Positions 44,384 to 53,186 are shown, counted from the stretch's first letter. The stretch is DNA of 64,000 nucleotides from Natronobeatus ordinarius (GCF_024362485.1 NZ_CP101456.1:1674001-1738000); one strand, 5' to 3'. A program made the numbers and translations. Notes: generated from the letters alone by a model not told the origin.

Positions 44384-45452
44384 GAGGGTGTCATACAATT
44401 CATCTCATACCACGAGCTTGGTTCGGCCCGGATTTTCGCCCTGTTCGTAGTTCGTGATTGCGACGATCACTCGGAGACACAATCCAAGGAACGCTTGTAC
44501 TCGCGCATGGACGCGGCCTCGGGCGCGCAGCGTCCCGAGGCCGCAGTCTGAACACGCTCCAAACGTTCGCTCAACTTGCGTTCGTCGCTTGTATGTCTCA
44601 GCGAGGATCGAACGCTTGAGCGTCACATCCTCGGTGAATTCGCTGATTCGGTTTTCGACGCGGTATTCGATATCGAGCGGTTCGCTGGTGTTTCGTGGGT
44701 TGTACGGGGCGATCGGCACGACTCCTGCTTCCAGCAGGAAGTCGTGCCAATCGAGGATGTCGTAGCCACTGTCTCCAAGCATCCAGATCGGCTGTTTGAC
44801 GGCGAGCGCGTCACGTGTGACGCGCATCGCCGTCTCCTTCGAGGCCTGTTTCGCCTGCGTAAACTCCGCTGCAATCGGAATCTTTGGCCCTGCCGAAACA
44901 ATCGTGAGACCGAACCCGTAGTAGTAGGCTTCGGCCGTTGGATCGTAGTTCCACGACGCGTCATCGTTCCACGCAAGGGCTTCGAGATCGGTTGAATCGA
45001 TCCGGAAGGTAGAGTCGAGCAGGCCGCAGGTAGCGGCCTGCTCGACGAGGCGACTGAACACGTCGTCAACGACCAGTCCGAGGTCAGTGAGGAAGCGATC
45101 GACCGCGTCTCTCGGCGGCGGTCGATCGAACCCACAGCTGAGCCAGACGGCCGTGTTTTGGAGTTCTCGGGTGACAGGACGAGGCCCGTAGATTCCCTTG
45201 TAGTAGCAGTGAAGAAAGCCTTTGAACAGTTCTGGCGGGTGATGATCTCGTGTTCGCCCCCGACGAGCGGGGGCGAACACGTCATACTCGCTGAGAAAGT
45301 CAAAGTCGAGGTACTCAAAGAGCGGAAGTGTCTCGACAGCCACGAGATTAAAGAACTCGTCTATCCAAGGCTCATCTTGCAGGGTTTGAGTGCTGCTGGA
45401 CACGGCTTCTCAACCCTGCCCTTTCGTGTGCGACGTATTCTATGACACCCTC
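44384..45452 (-). mobile_element. Insertion sequence with terminal inverted repeats and target duplication
   Basis: The 1,069-base element has terminal inverted repeats starting GAGGGTGTCATA at both ends (16 bases with one mismatch). It is flanked by a six-base target duplication, AACCTC, at 44378-44383 and 45453-45458. It encodes one intact transposase on the reverse strand. The intact ends and duplication point to a recent insertion. The site separates the zinc ABC operon from the His-rich lipoprotein gene. Confidence 0.93.
44405..45403 (-). CDS. DDE transposase of the IS4/IS5-like superfamily
   Basis: The 332-residue transposase begins at a GTG (VSSSTQTLQDEPWIDEFFNL). The RNase H-like catalytic residues are likely Asp in RIDSTDLEALAW, Asp in MLGDSGYDILDWHDF and Glu in RRTQVERTFGACSDCGLGTL. 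A helix-turn-helix-like region lies near residue 60-110 (HHPPELFKGFLHCYYKGIYG). The frame is uninterrupted and fills the element, so it is probably active. The exact IS family is not assigned. Confidence 0.9.
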   Translation of the reverse strand: MSSSTQTLQDEPWIDEFFNLVAVETLPLFEYLDFDFLSEYDVFAPARRGRTRDHHPPELFKGFLHCYYKGIYGPRPVTRELQNTAVWLSCGFDRPPPRDAVDRFLTDLGLVVDDVFSRLVEQAATCGLLDSTFRIDSTDLEALAWNDDASWNYDPTAEAYYYGFGLTIVSAGPKIPIAAEFTQAKQASKETAMRVTRDALAVKQPIWMLGDSGYDILDWHDFLLEAGVVPIAPYNPRNTSEPLDIEYRVENRISEFTEDVTLKRSILAETYKRRTQVERTFGACSDCGLGTLRARGRVHARVQAFLGLCLRVIVAITNYEQGENPGRTKLVV

Positions 45453-45533
45453 AACCTCCGTTAGCTGTGGTATCCCGAGACGGCCAGTCGAAACGACTGT
45501 CGGGTGACGGGTGCCGTCGGGGAACGACGGTGG

Positions 45534-46331
45534 TCAGTTGTCGCCGGTGAGCCTGAGCACTGCTCGGCCGTCGTGGAGCTCGACGACGTAGTACTCCTCG
45601 ATGTAGCCACACTGCTCGACCTCGTCCGTCTCGTACTCGACGTGGCCCTCGACGACTTCGATCGCACCGGCGACGTCGGAGAAGAACGCGATCTTGTCGC
45701 CGTCGTGGTCGTGATCGTGGTCGTCGTGGCCGTGATCGTCGTGGTGGTCGTGATCGTCGTGGTGGTCGTCGTGGTGGTCGTGATCGTCGTGGTGGTCGTC
45801 GTGGTCGTGGTCGTCGTGGTGATCGTCGTGACCGTGGTCGTGGTCGTCGTGGTGATCGTCGTGACCGTGGTCGTGGTCGTCGTGACCGTTGGCCTCGAAC
45901 ACGACGTAGCCGTTTTCGCCTTCGATCGTGACCTCGAAGGGCTGGTGGGTGTCCGAGAACGTCGGTGCATCGTCTTCGGAGCCACCGGCCGTGAGCGGTT
46001 CGCGGTCGTCGAACTCCATGTGCCCGCAGGCGTGGTCGATGTCGTGGTCGCTCAGCGCGTGGTCGTCGTGGTGGTGGTCGTCGTGATCGTCGTCGTGATG
46101 GTGGTCGTCGTGATCGTCGTCGTGATGGTGGTCGTGCCCGCCAGCACCCTCCGCGAGAATTGTCACGACCGATTCCTCGGCTTCGTCACCGTTCCCGTCG
46201 CCGTTCTCGTCGCCGTTCTCGTCGCCGTTCTCGTCGTCGTCACCGAGACAGCCAGCCATTCCGAGCGCAGCGAGCGAACCGGACGTTGCGAGTACCTTCC
46301 GTCGCGTCGTGAAACGTGGATCGGCAGTCAT
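45534..46331 (-). CDS. His/Asp-rich lipoprotein, probable zinc-binding protein
   Basis: The 265-residue product has a Tat signal (MTADPRFTTRRKVLATSGSL) and lipobox MAGC, then an Asp/Glu/Gly/Asn linker. Two long His-Asp blocks follow (about residues 64-95 and 148-210), with more than 40 His in all, arranged mostly as HDD and HDHD. Ordered parts lie between and after them: HACGHMEFDDREPLTAGG, HQPFEVTIEGENGYVVFEAN and DKIAFFSDVAGAIEVVEGHV. The DNA is a repetitive GTGGTCGTCGTGATCGTC-like tract, prone to slippage. Placed outside the cell near a zinc importer, it may capture zinc. Two Cys (HACGH, EQCGY) could also bind metal. Confidence 0.85.
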   Translation of the reverse strand: MTADPRFTTRRKVLATSGSLAALGMAGCLGDDDENGDENGDENGDGNGDEAEESVVTILAEGAGGHDHHHDDDHDDHHHDDDHDDHHHDDHALSDHDIDHACGHMEFDDREPLTAGGSEDDAPTFSDTHQPFEVTIEGENGYVVFEANGHDDHDHGHDDHHDDHDHGHDDHHDDHDHDDHHDDHDHHDDHHDDHDHHDDHGHDDHDHDHDGDKIAFFSDVAGAIEVVEGHVEYETDEVEQCGYIEEYYVVELHDGRAVLRLTGDN

Positions 46332-46359
46332 TGTTACCCTCTATACGTACGGTGTAACA
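46332..46359. promoter_or_regulatory. Candidate operator upstream of His-rich lipoprotein
   Basis: A six-base inverted repeat, TGTTAC and GTAACA, spaced by 16 bases, overlaps the expected start and promoter zone of the lipoprotein gene. It could be a metal-regulator site, but no second copy was found at the zinc operon. Confidence 0.3.
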
Positions 46360-46548
46360 TGCTTGGTAATCAAGTTGGCGATTTTAATAACTGCGCTTCG
46401 AAGCCCCCATCGACACGGAACGCACAGTCGTAGACTGCGAACGCTCGGCCAGGGGTCGATTTCCTTGCTGGTCACCGACACACTGATCGATATGCCCGGT
46501 GGACGGCGGTGATCTGAAAATTGCGCGCTGAAAACGCGTAATTCGATC

Positions 46549-48063
46549 TCAGGACGAGCGCAGGCTCGTGATACCTCGCTTGATGAACGGTCCGAACAGC
46601 AACGCGAAGATCATGATCGACAGCACCAGCGAGAGCCACCGACCGTACTCGAGCGGGTTGATGAAGATCATGTACGAACCGTCCGAGAGGTGCAAGGCGG
46701 TGCGGAGGTTGTCCTCGGCGATGTCCCCGAGGACCACCCCGAGGACGAACGCGATCACCGAGTAGTTGTACCGCACCATGTAGAAGCCGATCACGCCGAA
46801 GACGATGATCGTCACGATGTCGATCGGGTTGATCCGTAAGGCGTAGGTCCCGAGGAACGAGAGGACGACGACCATCGGGATGATGTAGTCGGTGTCGATC
46901 TTCGTGAGGTAGCCCAGCCGGGTGACCGCCAGCAGTCCGAACGCGAGGATGACCACGTTACCGACCAGCAGTGCCAGTAACATCGTGTAGGTCAGCTGTA
47001 GTTCCTGATTGGCGTCGAACATCTGGATGCCGGGCTGGACGCCGTGCATGAGGAAGCCGCCGATGAGGACCGCAGTCGACGAACTCCCCGGAATGCCAAA
47101 GGAGATGGCCGGCACGAGCGATCCGGCGACCGTCCCGTTGTTTGACGCCTCGGAAGCGACGACGCCGACTTCGTTACCGGACCCGAACGAATCGGGATCG
47201 CTCGACGCTCGAACGGCTTCGGAGTACGCCACGAAGTTCGAGACCGTCGCGCCAGCGCCCGGGATCGCACCGACGATCATTCCAATCATCCCCGACTTGA
47301 TCACCGTGACCGGCCGCGTGACCGTCGAGACGATCCCGTCGGTGATCCCTTCCCGGTTGATCGTGACGCTGCCTTCTGCGATTCCTCCCTCCTGACCGGC
47401 GAGTTTCATCATCTCGGCGATCGCGAACAGGCCGATGAGCACCGCGACGAAGTCGATTCCGTCGAAGAGCAACAGCGAATCGGTGTATCGCATGTCCATC
47501 GCGATCGGCTGGGCGGAGCCGATCGTCGTGATCAGTAACCCCGCCACACCGGCGAGCAGCCCCTTCGCGAACGAGCCGCGGGTGATGACCGTAATCATCG
47601 AGAGCCCGAGCAAAGCCACGAGGAACCGTTCGGGGGTCCCGACCGCGAGCACCATCTCGATCAGAAACGGTGAGAACAGGATGAGTGCAGTGATCGTGAA
47701 CAGACCGGCAAAGGCGGAGGCGGTCGCCGAGATCGACAGCGCCGTCGCCGCTCGCCCCTGTTTCGACATCGGATAGCCGTCGAACATCGTCGCCGCCGAG
47801 GAGGACACCCCCGGCGTGTTGATCAGGATCGCGGCGATCGAGCCACCGTACATCGAACCGCTGTAGACGCCGACTAACAGGATGAGCGCGTCCGCTGCCT
47901 CGAGCGGGAGCGTCATCGGCAGGATAATCGCCATCCCGAGCGGTGGGCCGAGTCCCGGGAGTCCGCCGACGATGATGCCGACGATGACGCCGGCGAGTAG
48001 CCAGATGATCGTCTCGAACGTGAACAGCGCGAACGTGGCGTCGATGAACGTTTCGAGGGCCAT
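46549..48063 (-). CDS. tctA: Tripartite tricarboxylate transporter large permease TctA
   Basis: The 504-residue protein is the large membrane subunit of the TTT family, with eleven or twelve helices. Family blocks are GLPGLGPPLGMAIILPMTLP near residue 35, GSMYGGSIAAILINTPGVSS near 70, GMIVGAIPGAGATVSNFVAY and SFGIPGSSSTAVLIGGFLMH. It imports carboxylates such as citrate with TctB and the binding protein. Its ATG overlaps the tctB stop by one base. Substrate cannot be read from sequence. Confidence 0.92.
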   Translation of the reverse strand: MALETFIDATFALFTFETIIWLLAGVIVGIIVGGLPGLGPPLGMAIILPMTLPLEAADALILLVGVYSGSMYGGSIAAILINTPGVSSSAATMFDGYPMSKQGRAATALSISATASAFAGLFTITALILFSPFLIEMVLAVGTPERFLVALLGLSMITVITRGSFAKGLLAGVAGLLITTIGSAQPIAMDMRYTDSLLLFDGIDFVAVLIGLFAIAEMMKLAGQEGGIAEGSVTINREGITDGIVSTVTRPVTVIKSGMIGMIVGAIPGAGATVSNFVAYSEAVRASSDPDSFGSGNEVGVVASEASNNGTVAGSLVPAISFGIPGSSSTAVLIGGFLMHGVQPGIQMFDANQELQLTYTMLLALLVGNVVILAFGLLAVTRLGYLTKIDTDYIIPMVVVLSFLGTYALRINPIDIVTIIVFGVIGFYMVRYNYSVIAFVLGVVLGDIAEDNLRTALHLSDGSYMIFINPLEYGRWLSLVLSIMIFALLFGPFIKRGITSLRSS

Positions 48064-48917
48064 TAGACGATCACCCCCAGTCCGAGGAGATCGACGGCGT
48101 ACACGGAGAGGCCGATGAGGTCATCCGGTGGCGTCGGCTCCCAGCCCGTCCACCAGCCTTCGGAGACGTCACTCTGAATGATGTCGTAGAACAGATAGGC
48201 AGTCACGAAGCTCACCAGGACGAGTGCGGCCGCTCTGATCGCGTCCATTCGCGCCCACAGCGCCCACGCAGCGACGAAGATCGGCGTCGCGTACAGCATC
48301 CCGATCGTGAACGTCAACAGCATGTATCCGATACACAGCAAGCCGGTGACGATCGGGCCTTTCGGGTCGTCGATTTCGTAGACGTACATGGCGCCCGAGT
48401 CCGCTTCGTCTTCTTCCTCCGCTTTTTCTTCCTCTTGCGCAGGAACGTCGACGTCGTCGTCCCCGAGGATCTGCATCGGCTCGGCGACGAACGACTCGGC
48501 GGATTCACCGACGCGTTCTCTGAACGCGACTGCGCTGATCAGCAACGGTGCACCGACGACGAGCCGGAACAATCCACTGCCGTCGTCCACGAACGCCGTT
48601 CCGCCGGTGTAGAGCGCGTAGATGCCGAGCCCCGCGACGAGCACCGGTGCGACGATCTTCAGGTAGTTCCTGGTGAGGATCAGGAACGACAGAATTGCCG
48701 TTGCCCCGGCCATGAGCTGTGGGAACTCGGCTGCGGTATCGGAGAACTCGCGAGCGCCCCAGTACATGTACACGCCGGTGACGAAGAACAACAGCAACAG
48801 CACGTGTTCCATCGTCGGTCGTTCGCGTAGCACCTTCTCCCCGACGTCGAGAATACTTTCCAACGCTGGCGGAAGCTTGGGCTGTGCGCCGTCTACGGTC
48901 GATTCATCCTGTGCCAT
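48063..48917 (-). CDS. tctB: Tripartite tricarboxylate transporter small permease TctB
   Basis: The 284-residue product from 48917 (MAQDESTVDGAQPKLPPALE) has a soluble N-terminus, three or four helices, an acidic cytoplasmic loop (PAQEEEKAEEEDEADSGAMY) and further helices. TctB proteins are poorly conserved and usually about 150 residues, so this is an enlarged form. Position between tctC and tctA and overlap with tctA support the assignment. Confidence 0.75.
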   Translation of the reverse strand: MAQDESTVDGAQPKLPPALESILDVGEKVLRERPTMEHVLLLLFFVTGVYMYWGAREFSDTAAEFPQLMAGATAILSFLILTRNYLKIVAPVLVAGLGIYALYTGGTAFVDDGSGLFRLVVGAPLLISAVAFRERVGESAESFVAEPMQILGDDDVDVPAQEEEKAEEEDEADSGAMYVYEIDDPKGPIVTGLLCIGYMLLTFTIGMLYATPIFVAAWALWARMDAIRAAALVLVSFVTAYLFYDIIQSDVSEGWWTGWEPTPPDDLIGLSVYAVDLLGLGVIV

Positions 48918-49091
48918 TGTGCCATCAAACTCGTTAGAGAGGTGTTTGAAACCATTTCCGAACCCCCGGCGCCAACCGAGCACCGTACTGTCGTCGTAAG
49001 GAACACTGTGTTATTTGGTAACAATACCATCGTGACCTTCGTTCGCTACTGTTGCTGCACGATGAAAGGTGTTACGAGAGGCAGTGGCCCT

Positions 49092-50174
49092 TTATTCGTC
49101 GGCCATCGCCAGGAACTCGTCGAAGCCGCCGACGACCGCTTCAACCTGCGATTCCTGCTGTTCGACGATGCCAAACCACGCCTCTTCGGCTGCATCCATG
49201 TCGCCGTACTGGAGGATGTTGCCCGTCTCTTCGGCCCACGCCTGGGCGTCGTCGGAGTTGACACCCGCCTCCATAGCCTCGGAGATTGCCTGGCGCTCTT
49301 CTTCCGGGGTTCCAGCGGGTGCGACCTGCGTCTGCTGGAACTCGGTGATCCAGGCCAGACTGTCTCCGTAGTTGGAAATCTGGTCGATGTCCGGCCACGT
49401 GTCGGTGAGGTCGACGTCCATGAGGTTGACGACGGTGTACGCCTCGCCACCCTGCTCTGCGTTCATCGCGGAGGTGTTCGTGGCGAAGCCAGCGGCCACC
49501 TCACCGGACTGGACTGCCTCTGCGGTCGGTCCACCGCCGTCGTACGGAACGGCCGTGTCGTACTCGAGACCGTAGTCCTCCCGGAGCACGAGGGTCGTGA
49601 AGTGGCTGTCACTCCCCATCCCCTGGTAGCCGAAGCCGGAGATGTCGCCGTCCTGGTAGGCGTCCCGAAGTGCGCCGTAGTCTTCGATCCCGTGTTCCTC
49701 GCCGATGTCGCGGTTGACGATGAGCGTGTAGCCGAACGTGCCGATGGTGCTGATCGGCTCGAAGTCGTCCTCGATGTGGAAGTCGAGTCCGATGTCCGCG
49801 TTCTGGGCGGCCCAGGTGAAGTGCGCACCGACGGAGTTGATCGTCCCGAAGGTGTAGCCGTCGTTGTCCTGGGTGGCAAGCCAGTCGGAGCCAGCCATGC
49901 TGCCGGCACCAGGCCGGTTGTCGATGTCGATCGACTCACCGATGTGGTCGGCCGCGCCCGGCTGGACCTGGCGAGCGTAGGTGTCCGTCCCGCCACCCTC
50001 GGACCACGGGATCATCCACGTCAGCGTGTCCGACGGGAAGTCCGGATCCGATTCGGCACCGTTGCCGGTGTCGTCACCGTCATCGTCGTCGCCGTTTCCG
50101 AGACAACCAGCGAACCCGCTGATACCCACGGCCGTTGCAACCCCTGCTGATTTTAGGAAGGTACGTCTTTCCAT
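49092..50174 (-). CDS. tctC: Tripartite tricarboxylate transporter substrate-binding lipoprotein TctC
   Basis: The 360-residue product from 50174 (MERRTFLKSAGVATAVGISG) has a Tat-type signal with lipobox FAGC and an acidic linker (GNGDDDDGDDTGNG). The mature part matches the Bug/TctC family: MIPWSEGGGTDTYARQVQPG near residue 53, IDIDNRPGAGSMAGSDWLAT and YDGGGPTAEAVQSGEVAAGF. It binds a carboxylate outside the cell and passes it to TctAB. A TATA box at 50198-50208 fits a leaderless start at 50174. Confidence 0.9.
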   Translation of the reverse strand: MERRTFLKSAGVATAVGISGFAGCLGNGDDDDGDDTGNGAESDPDFPSDTLTWMIPWSEGGGTDTYARQVQPGAADHIGESIDIDNRPGAGSMAGSDWLATQDNDGYTFGTINSVGAHFTWAAQNADIGLDFHIEDDFEPISTIGTFGYTLIVNRDIGEEHGIEDYGALRDAYQDGDISGFGYQGMGSDSHFTTLVLREDYGLEYDTAVPYDGGGPTAEAVQSGEVAAGFATNTSAMNAEQGGEAYTVVNLMDVDLTDTWPDIDQISNYGDSLAWITEFQQTQVAPAGTPEEERQAISEAMEAGVNSDDAQAWAEETGNILQYGDMDAAEEAWFGIVEQQESQVEAVVGGFDEFLAMADE

Positions 50175-50197
50175 ACCATTTGCTTGGTAGTGCAAAG

Positions 50198-50208
50198 AGT
50201 ATATAAAA
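50198..50208 (-). promoter_or_regulatory. TATA box of the tct operon
   Basis: Reverse-strand TTTTATATACT is a strong TATA element about 28 bases before the tctC start. Confidence 0.6.
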
Positions 50209-50214
50209 CCTTCT

Positions 50215-50486
50215 AATCAGGAACTTCGGGAAGTCGTAGAGATTGTAAACTCAATAGCAATTCTTGATATCCGAAAATATGCCGTTCATTAATCAGTCGG
50301 ATAACGAACCGAACGTCTTATTACTCCCATTATTGCAGGAAAATCAACCTGATCTGTCCGAACGATATTCACTCCTCAACCCTACAGCCTAAGATACTAT
50401 TTATAAGATCATGACACTAATAAGACATTTATCTGGCCTGCTATTGCCATCTACAATTCTTTAAATAGGGGCGAGAACGCATCGTC
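50215..50486. other. AT-rich intergenic segment, no gene seen
   Basis: About 270 bases of markedly AT-rich DNA separate tctC from a decayed peptidase. No coding frame, tRNA or clear repeat was found. The contrast with the surrounding GC-rich DNA suggests foreign or relic sequence at a deletion junction. Confidence 0.45.
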
Positions 50487-50493
50487 GAACAGT

Positions 50494-51021
50494 GGTGTCA
50501 CACTCGCCGGCGATCTCTACGTTCAGAGTACCATCGAGGAGGAGGCCGGCGGCGTCGGCGGACTCCTCTCGGTCCTCGAGCGCGGCTACGTGCCCGACGC
50601 GGCGATCATCCCTGAGCCGTTCAGGCTGCCGAACGTCGGTATCGCGAGTGCGGGCGTGATGTTCTTCGACCTGACGATTCCCGGAAAGAAAGCCCACGCC
50701 GCATGGGGGCACCAGGGCGTCAGCGCCCTCGAGAAAGCCTGCCTCGTCGTCGAAGCGCTGGACGAGCTGAACGCACAGCGACAGCCAACTATCGACTTTC
50801 CGCCCGCGTACGGGGCGGACCCTTCACTCGAGGGACACGTGACGAACATCAACCTCGACGAGCGGTTCTACCAGCGCTACTACGACGTTCCGGTCGTCAC
50901 CACCGGACCCTACGGCCCGAACCTCCACGGCGTCGACGAGTACACCACGGTCACCTCGCTGCTCGAGACTGCCCAGACGCTGGCGTGCTCGGTGATCGAT
51001 TACTGCGGACTCGCGGAGTGA
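50494..51021 (+). pseudogene. Truncated M20-family peptidase/deacylase (ArgE/DapE-like)
   Basis: The remnant reads GVTLAGDLYVQSTIEEEAGG, the end of an M20 catalytic domain with its Glu-Glu base motif, then PGKKAHAAWGHQGVSALEKA from the dimerisation domain. At EGHVTNIN it jumps to LDERFYQRYYDVPVVTTGPY, the end of the catalytic domain. The N-terminal part of about 200 residues and roughly 100 internal residues are missing. There is no start codon before GTG 50590 and no promoter. The gene once encoded a metallo-deacylase and is now dead. It sits upstream of the tct operon on the opposite strand. Confidence 0.8.
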
Positions 51022-51048
51022 AATCGGTGTCTAGACGTTCGCTCGCGG

Positions 51049-51525
51049 CTATTCGGTGACCGGGTTCGGCTCGGCGCTGGCGAGTTCGCACAACGTCTCG
51101 GGCTCGATGGGAAAGACTGCCGTCGGCGTTCCCGCGGCCGCCCACACCGTCTCGTGGTCGAGCAACGTCTCGTCCATCAGGACGGGCACGTCACTCTCGT
51201 GAGCGAACGGTGGCACGCCGCCGATCGACCAGCCGAGCGTCTCCTTGATCCGGTCGGCGTCAGCCATCTCGACGGCCTCGGCGGCGACGCCGAAGTGGTC
51301 CGCGAGCGCGGCTTCGCTGACGCGATTGGCTCCGCTGGTCACGGCCACGACGAGCTCGCCGTCGACGGCGAACGCGAGCGAACTCGCGATCTGGGCGACG
51401 TCACAGCCGACGGCCTCGGCCGCGTCGGCCGCCGTCTTCGTCCCCTCGGGGAACTCCTCGACGTCGGGCTCGAACCGGTACTCGCTTCGCACCTGTTCGG
51501 CGAATTCGACTGCGCGCGGGTGCAT
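51049..51525 (-). CDS. YbaK/EbsC-family aminoacyl-tRNA deacylase
   Basis: The 158-residue product from 51525 (MHPRAVEFAEQVRSEYRFEP) matches the YbaK/EbsC family, which removes wrongly charged amino acids from tRNA (for example Cys-tRNA-Pro). Motifs seen: EEFPEGTKTAADAAEAVGCD, VAQIASSLAFAVDGELVVAV, LGWSIGGVPPFAHESDVPVL and AAAGTPTAVFPIEPE. The in-frame ATG at 51546 would add seven residues. It is convergent with the peptidase remnant. Confidence 0.86.
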   Translation of the reverse strand: MHPRAVEFAEQVRSEYRFEPDVEEFPEGTKTAADAAEAVGCDVAQIASSLAFAVDGELVVAVTSGANRVSEAALADHFGVAAEAVEMADADRIKETLGWSIGGVPPFAHESDVPVLMDETLLDHETVWAAAGTPTAVFPIEPETLCELASAEPNPVTE

Positions 51526-51793
51526 CGGCTCGAGTCTCGAACGCATGGATCGAAAAGGTACTGGTTCGGGCACCGGCTGCCGAGGCGAGCCGGAGTCGCT
51601 CCGCCGCCGGAGACGACGGGGTCGAAGAGATCCACCTCCGGCGACAAGCGGTTTTGTCGGTAGGAGTGGTACGTCTGTGGTGAGCGTGGTAGAACGCATC
51701 GTCTCGGTCGTGAATTCTCGTGACCGCTGGGGGATCGTCACCCCCTCCGGCGAGTATTACGCCGAAGGTCACAGTTCGGGAGGTCGGTGACCG
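51526..51793. other. Intergenic region, possible 36-codon frame
   Basis: Between ybaK and the antiporter gene, a GTG-started frame at 51680-51790 encodes VSVVERIVSVVNSRDRWGIV and ends three bases before the antiporter start. It could be a leader peptide, but nothing confirms it. The rest of the region shows no feature. Confidence 0.3.
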
Positions 51794-53023
51794 GTGTCTA
51801 TCCACGTCGATCCCGGCCTCGTCGCGCTCGTCGCGGCCATCGTCGGCCTCGGCGTCGGAGCCCAGTTCCTCGCCGCGAAGTACCGCGTCCCCAGCGTGCT
51901 GTTCCTCATCGTCGCGGGACTCGCGATCGGCCCCGAGGGACTTGGCATCATTACGGCCGACACCTTCGGGGAAGCACTCTCGACCATCGTCGGGGTAAGC
52001 GTCGCCATCATCGTCTTCGAGGGGTCGTTTCGACTCGAGGTCGAAACCCTCCGAAACGCGCCGCGGGCAGTCTGGTGGTTGATCACGGTCGGTGCAGCGA
52101 TAGCGTTCCTCGGGACTGCCCTGACCGTGCGGCTCCTGCTCGGTGCGAGCTGGGATGTCTCGCTGCTCGTCGGCGCGCTCCTGGTCGCGACCGGCCCGAC
52201 GGTTATCGCGCCGATTCTTGCAGTAGTCCCCGTCCGAGAGGCAGTCGCGACGACCCTCGAGACCGAGGGCATCGTCAACGACGTCACCGCTGCGATCCTC
52301 GCAATCGTCCTCTTCAAGGCGATGACGGCCCAGGAACTCGCGCCGAGGGGGTACGTCCTCCTGTTTGCAGAGCGGCTCGGTATGGGGGCTCTCACCGGCC
52401 TCGTGGTCGCGGCCGTCGTCTGGTACCTCCTCACACAGGTCGACCTCCCGTCCCCGGCAGCGCCACAGGTGGCCCGGTTGCTCACGCTGGCCGCGGCCGT
52501 CGTCGCATTCGCGATCGCGGACTCGGTGTTCTCGGAGGCCGGGATCGCGGCCGCCGCCACCGCTGGATTCACCCTCGGGAACCTCGACCTGCCCCACCGG
52601 GAGTCCATCCTGCAATTCAAACAGGACGTGACGTTGCTCGTCCTCTCGTTCGTGTTTATCACGCTCGCGGCGTTGCTCGAGTTCGCGGAACTGCTTGCGC
52701 TCGGCGTCGCCGGACTCGCGGTAGTCGCCGTGTTGATGATGTTCCTCCGCCCGCTGATCGTCCTCCTCTCGACGGCCGGTGGCGGGTTTTCGATCCGCGA
52801 GCGGCTGTTCATCAGCTTCGTCGGTCCCCGGGGAATTATCCCCGCGTCAGTCGCGACCCTGTTCGCTATCCGTCTTCAGACGGAGACACCTCCTTCGGAC
52901 CCTGCAGGTGCCGACATCCTGCTCGGCACGGTCTTTCTCGTCATCCTCGTGACGGTCGTCCTCGAGGCGGGCTTTGCGAGACAGTTCGCGGCCGCACTCG
53001 GGGTGATTCAGTCCGACGATTGA
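51794..53023 (+). CDS. Na+/H+ antiporter, CPA1 (NhaP) type
   Basis: The 409-residue product from a GTG ([20 protein letters not shown]) has about twelve helices. CPA1 motifs are [20 protein letters not shown] near residue 133 and [20 protein letters not shown] near 160, where the E-x-x-x-N-D segment supplies the ion-binding Asp, and [20 protein letters not shown] near 340. It exports Na+ in exchange for H+, a key function in salt. No C-terminal TrkA domain is present. Its stop is the first codon of repeat copy D. Confidence 0.9.
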   Translation: MSIHVDPGLVALVAAIVGLGVGAQFLAAKYRVPSVLFLIVAGLAIGPEGLGIITADTFGEALSTIVGVSVAIIVFEGSFRLEVETLRNAPRAVWWLITVGAAIAFLGTALTVRLLLGASWDVSLLVGALLVATGPTVIAPILAVVPVREAVATTLETEGIVNDVTAAILAIVLFKAMTAQELAPRGYVLLFAERLGMGALTGLVVAAVVWYLLTQVDLPSPAAPQVARLLTLAAAVVAFAIADSVFSEAGIAAAATAGFTLGNLDLPHRESILQFKQDVTLLVLSFVFITLAALLEFAELLALGVAGLAVVAVLMMFLRPLIVLLSTAGGGFSIRERLFISFVGPRGIIPASVATLFAIRLQTETPPSDPAGADILLGTVFLVILVTVVLEAGFARQFAAALGVIQSDD

Positions 53024-53090
53024 GACGGATCGCTGTGACGACGTCCCGGTGCAACCGCGACCCTGGGGAAGTTGCGTCGGAACTGACAAC
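53021..53090 (+). repeat. Stop-anchored 3' element, copy D
   Basis: The 70-base unit opens with the antiporter stop (TGAGACGGATCGCTGTGACG). Its core CCGGTGCAACCGCGACC pairs with GTTGCGTCGG in a ten-pair stem in which two positions are G-U instead of the G-C of copy C. The unit is 56/70 identical to copy A. Confidence 0.85.
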
Positions 53091-53178
53091 GGCCTGCATG
53101 GGTCGTGCTGCCGTCTTCGAGTGGATATCGGCGTGTGGCCGTACTTCGAACGGTGCGGCCAGACGCCCCGTATCGCAG

Positions 53179-53186
53179 TACATAAG
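53179..53186 (+). promoter_or_regulatory. Probable TATA box of rps17e
   Basis: TACATAAG is centred about 28 bases before the rps17e ATG at 53211. Confidence 0.5.

Noticed and set aside
45713-45890. Repeated short units that might be a CRISPR array
   Set aside because: No spacers or constant repeat length; it is codon-level repetition coding for His-Asp.
45504-46433. Forward frame rich in Val (VVVIVVVVV) that looks like a membrane protein
   Set aside because: It is the antisense of the His/Asp repeats; GTGGTC repeats read as Val-Val by chance. The reverse strand has a Tat leader and lipobox.
51680-51790. 36-codon frame ahead of the antiporter as a leader peptide
   Set aside because: No ribosome site, homology or composition evidence; noted only as a possibility in the intergenic entry.
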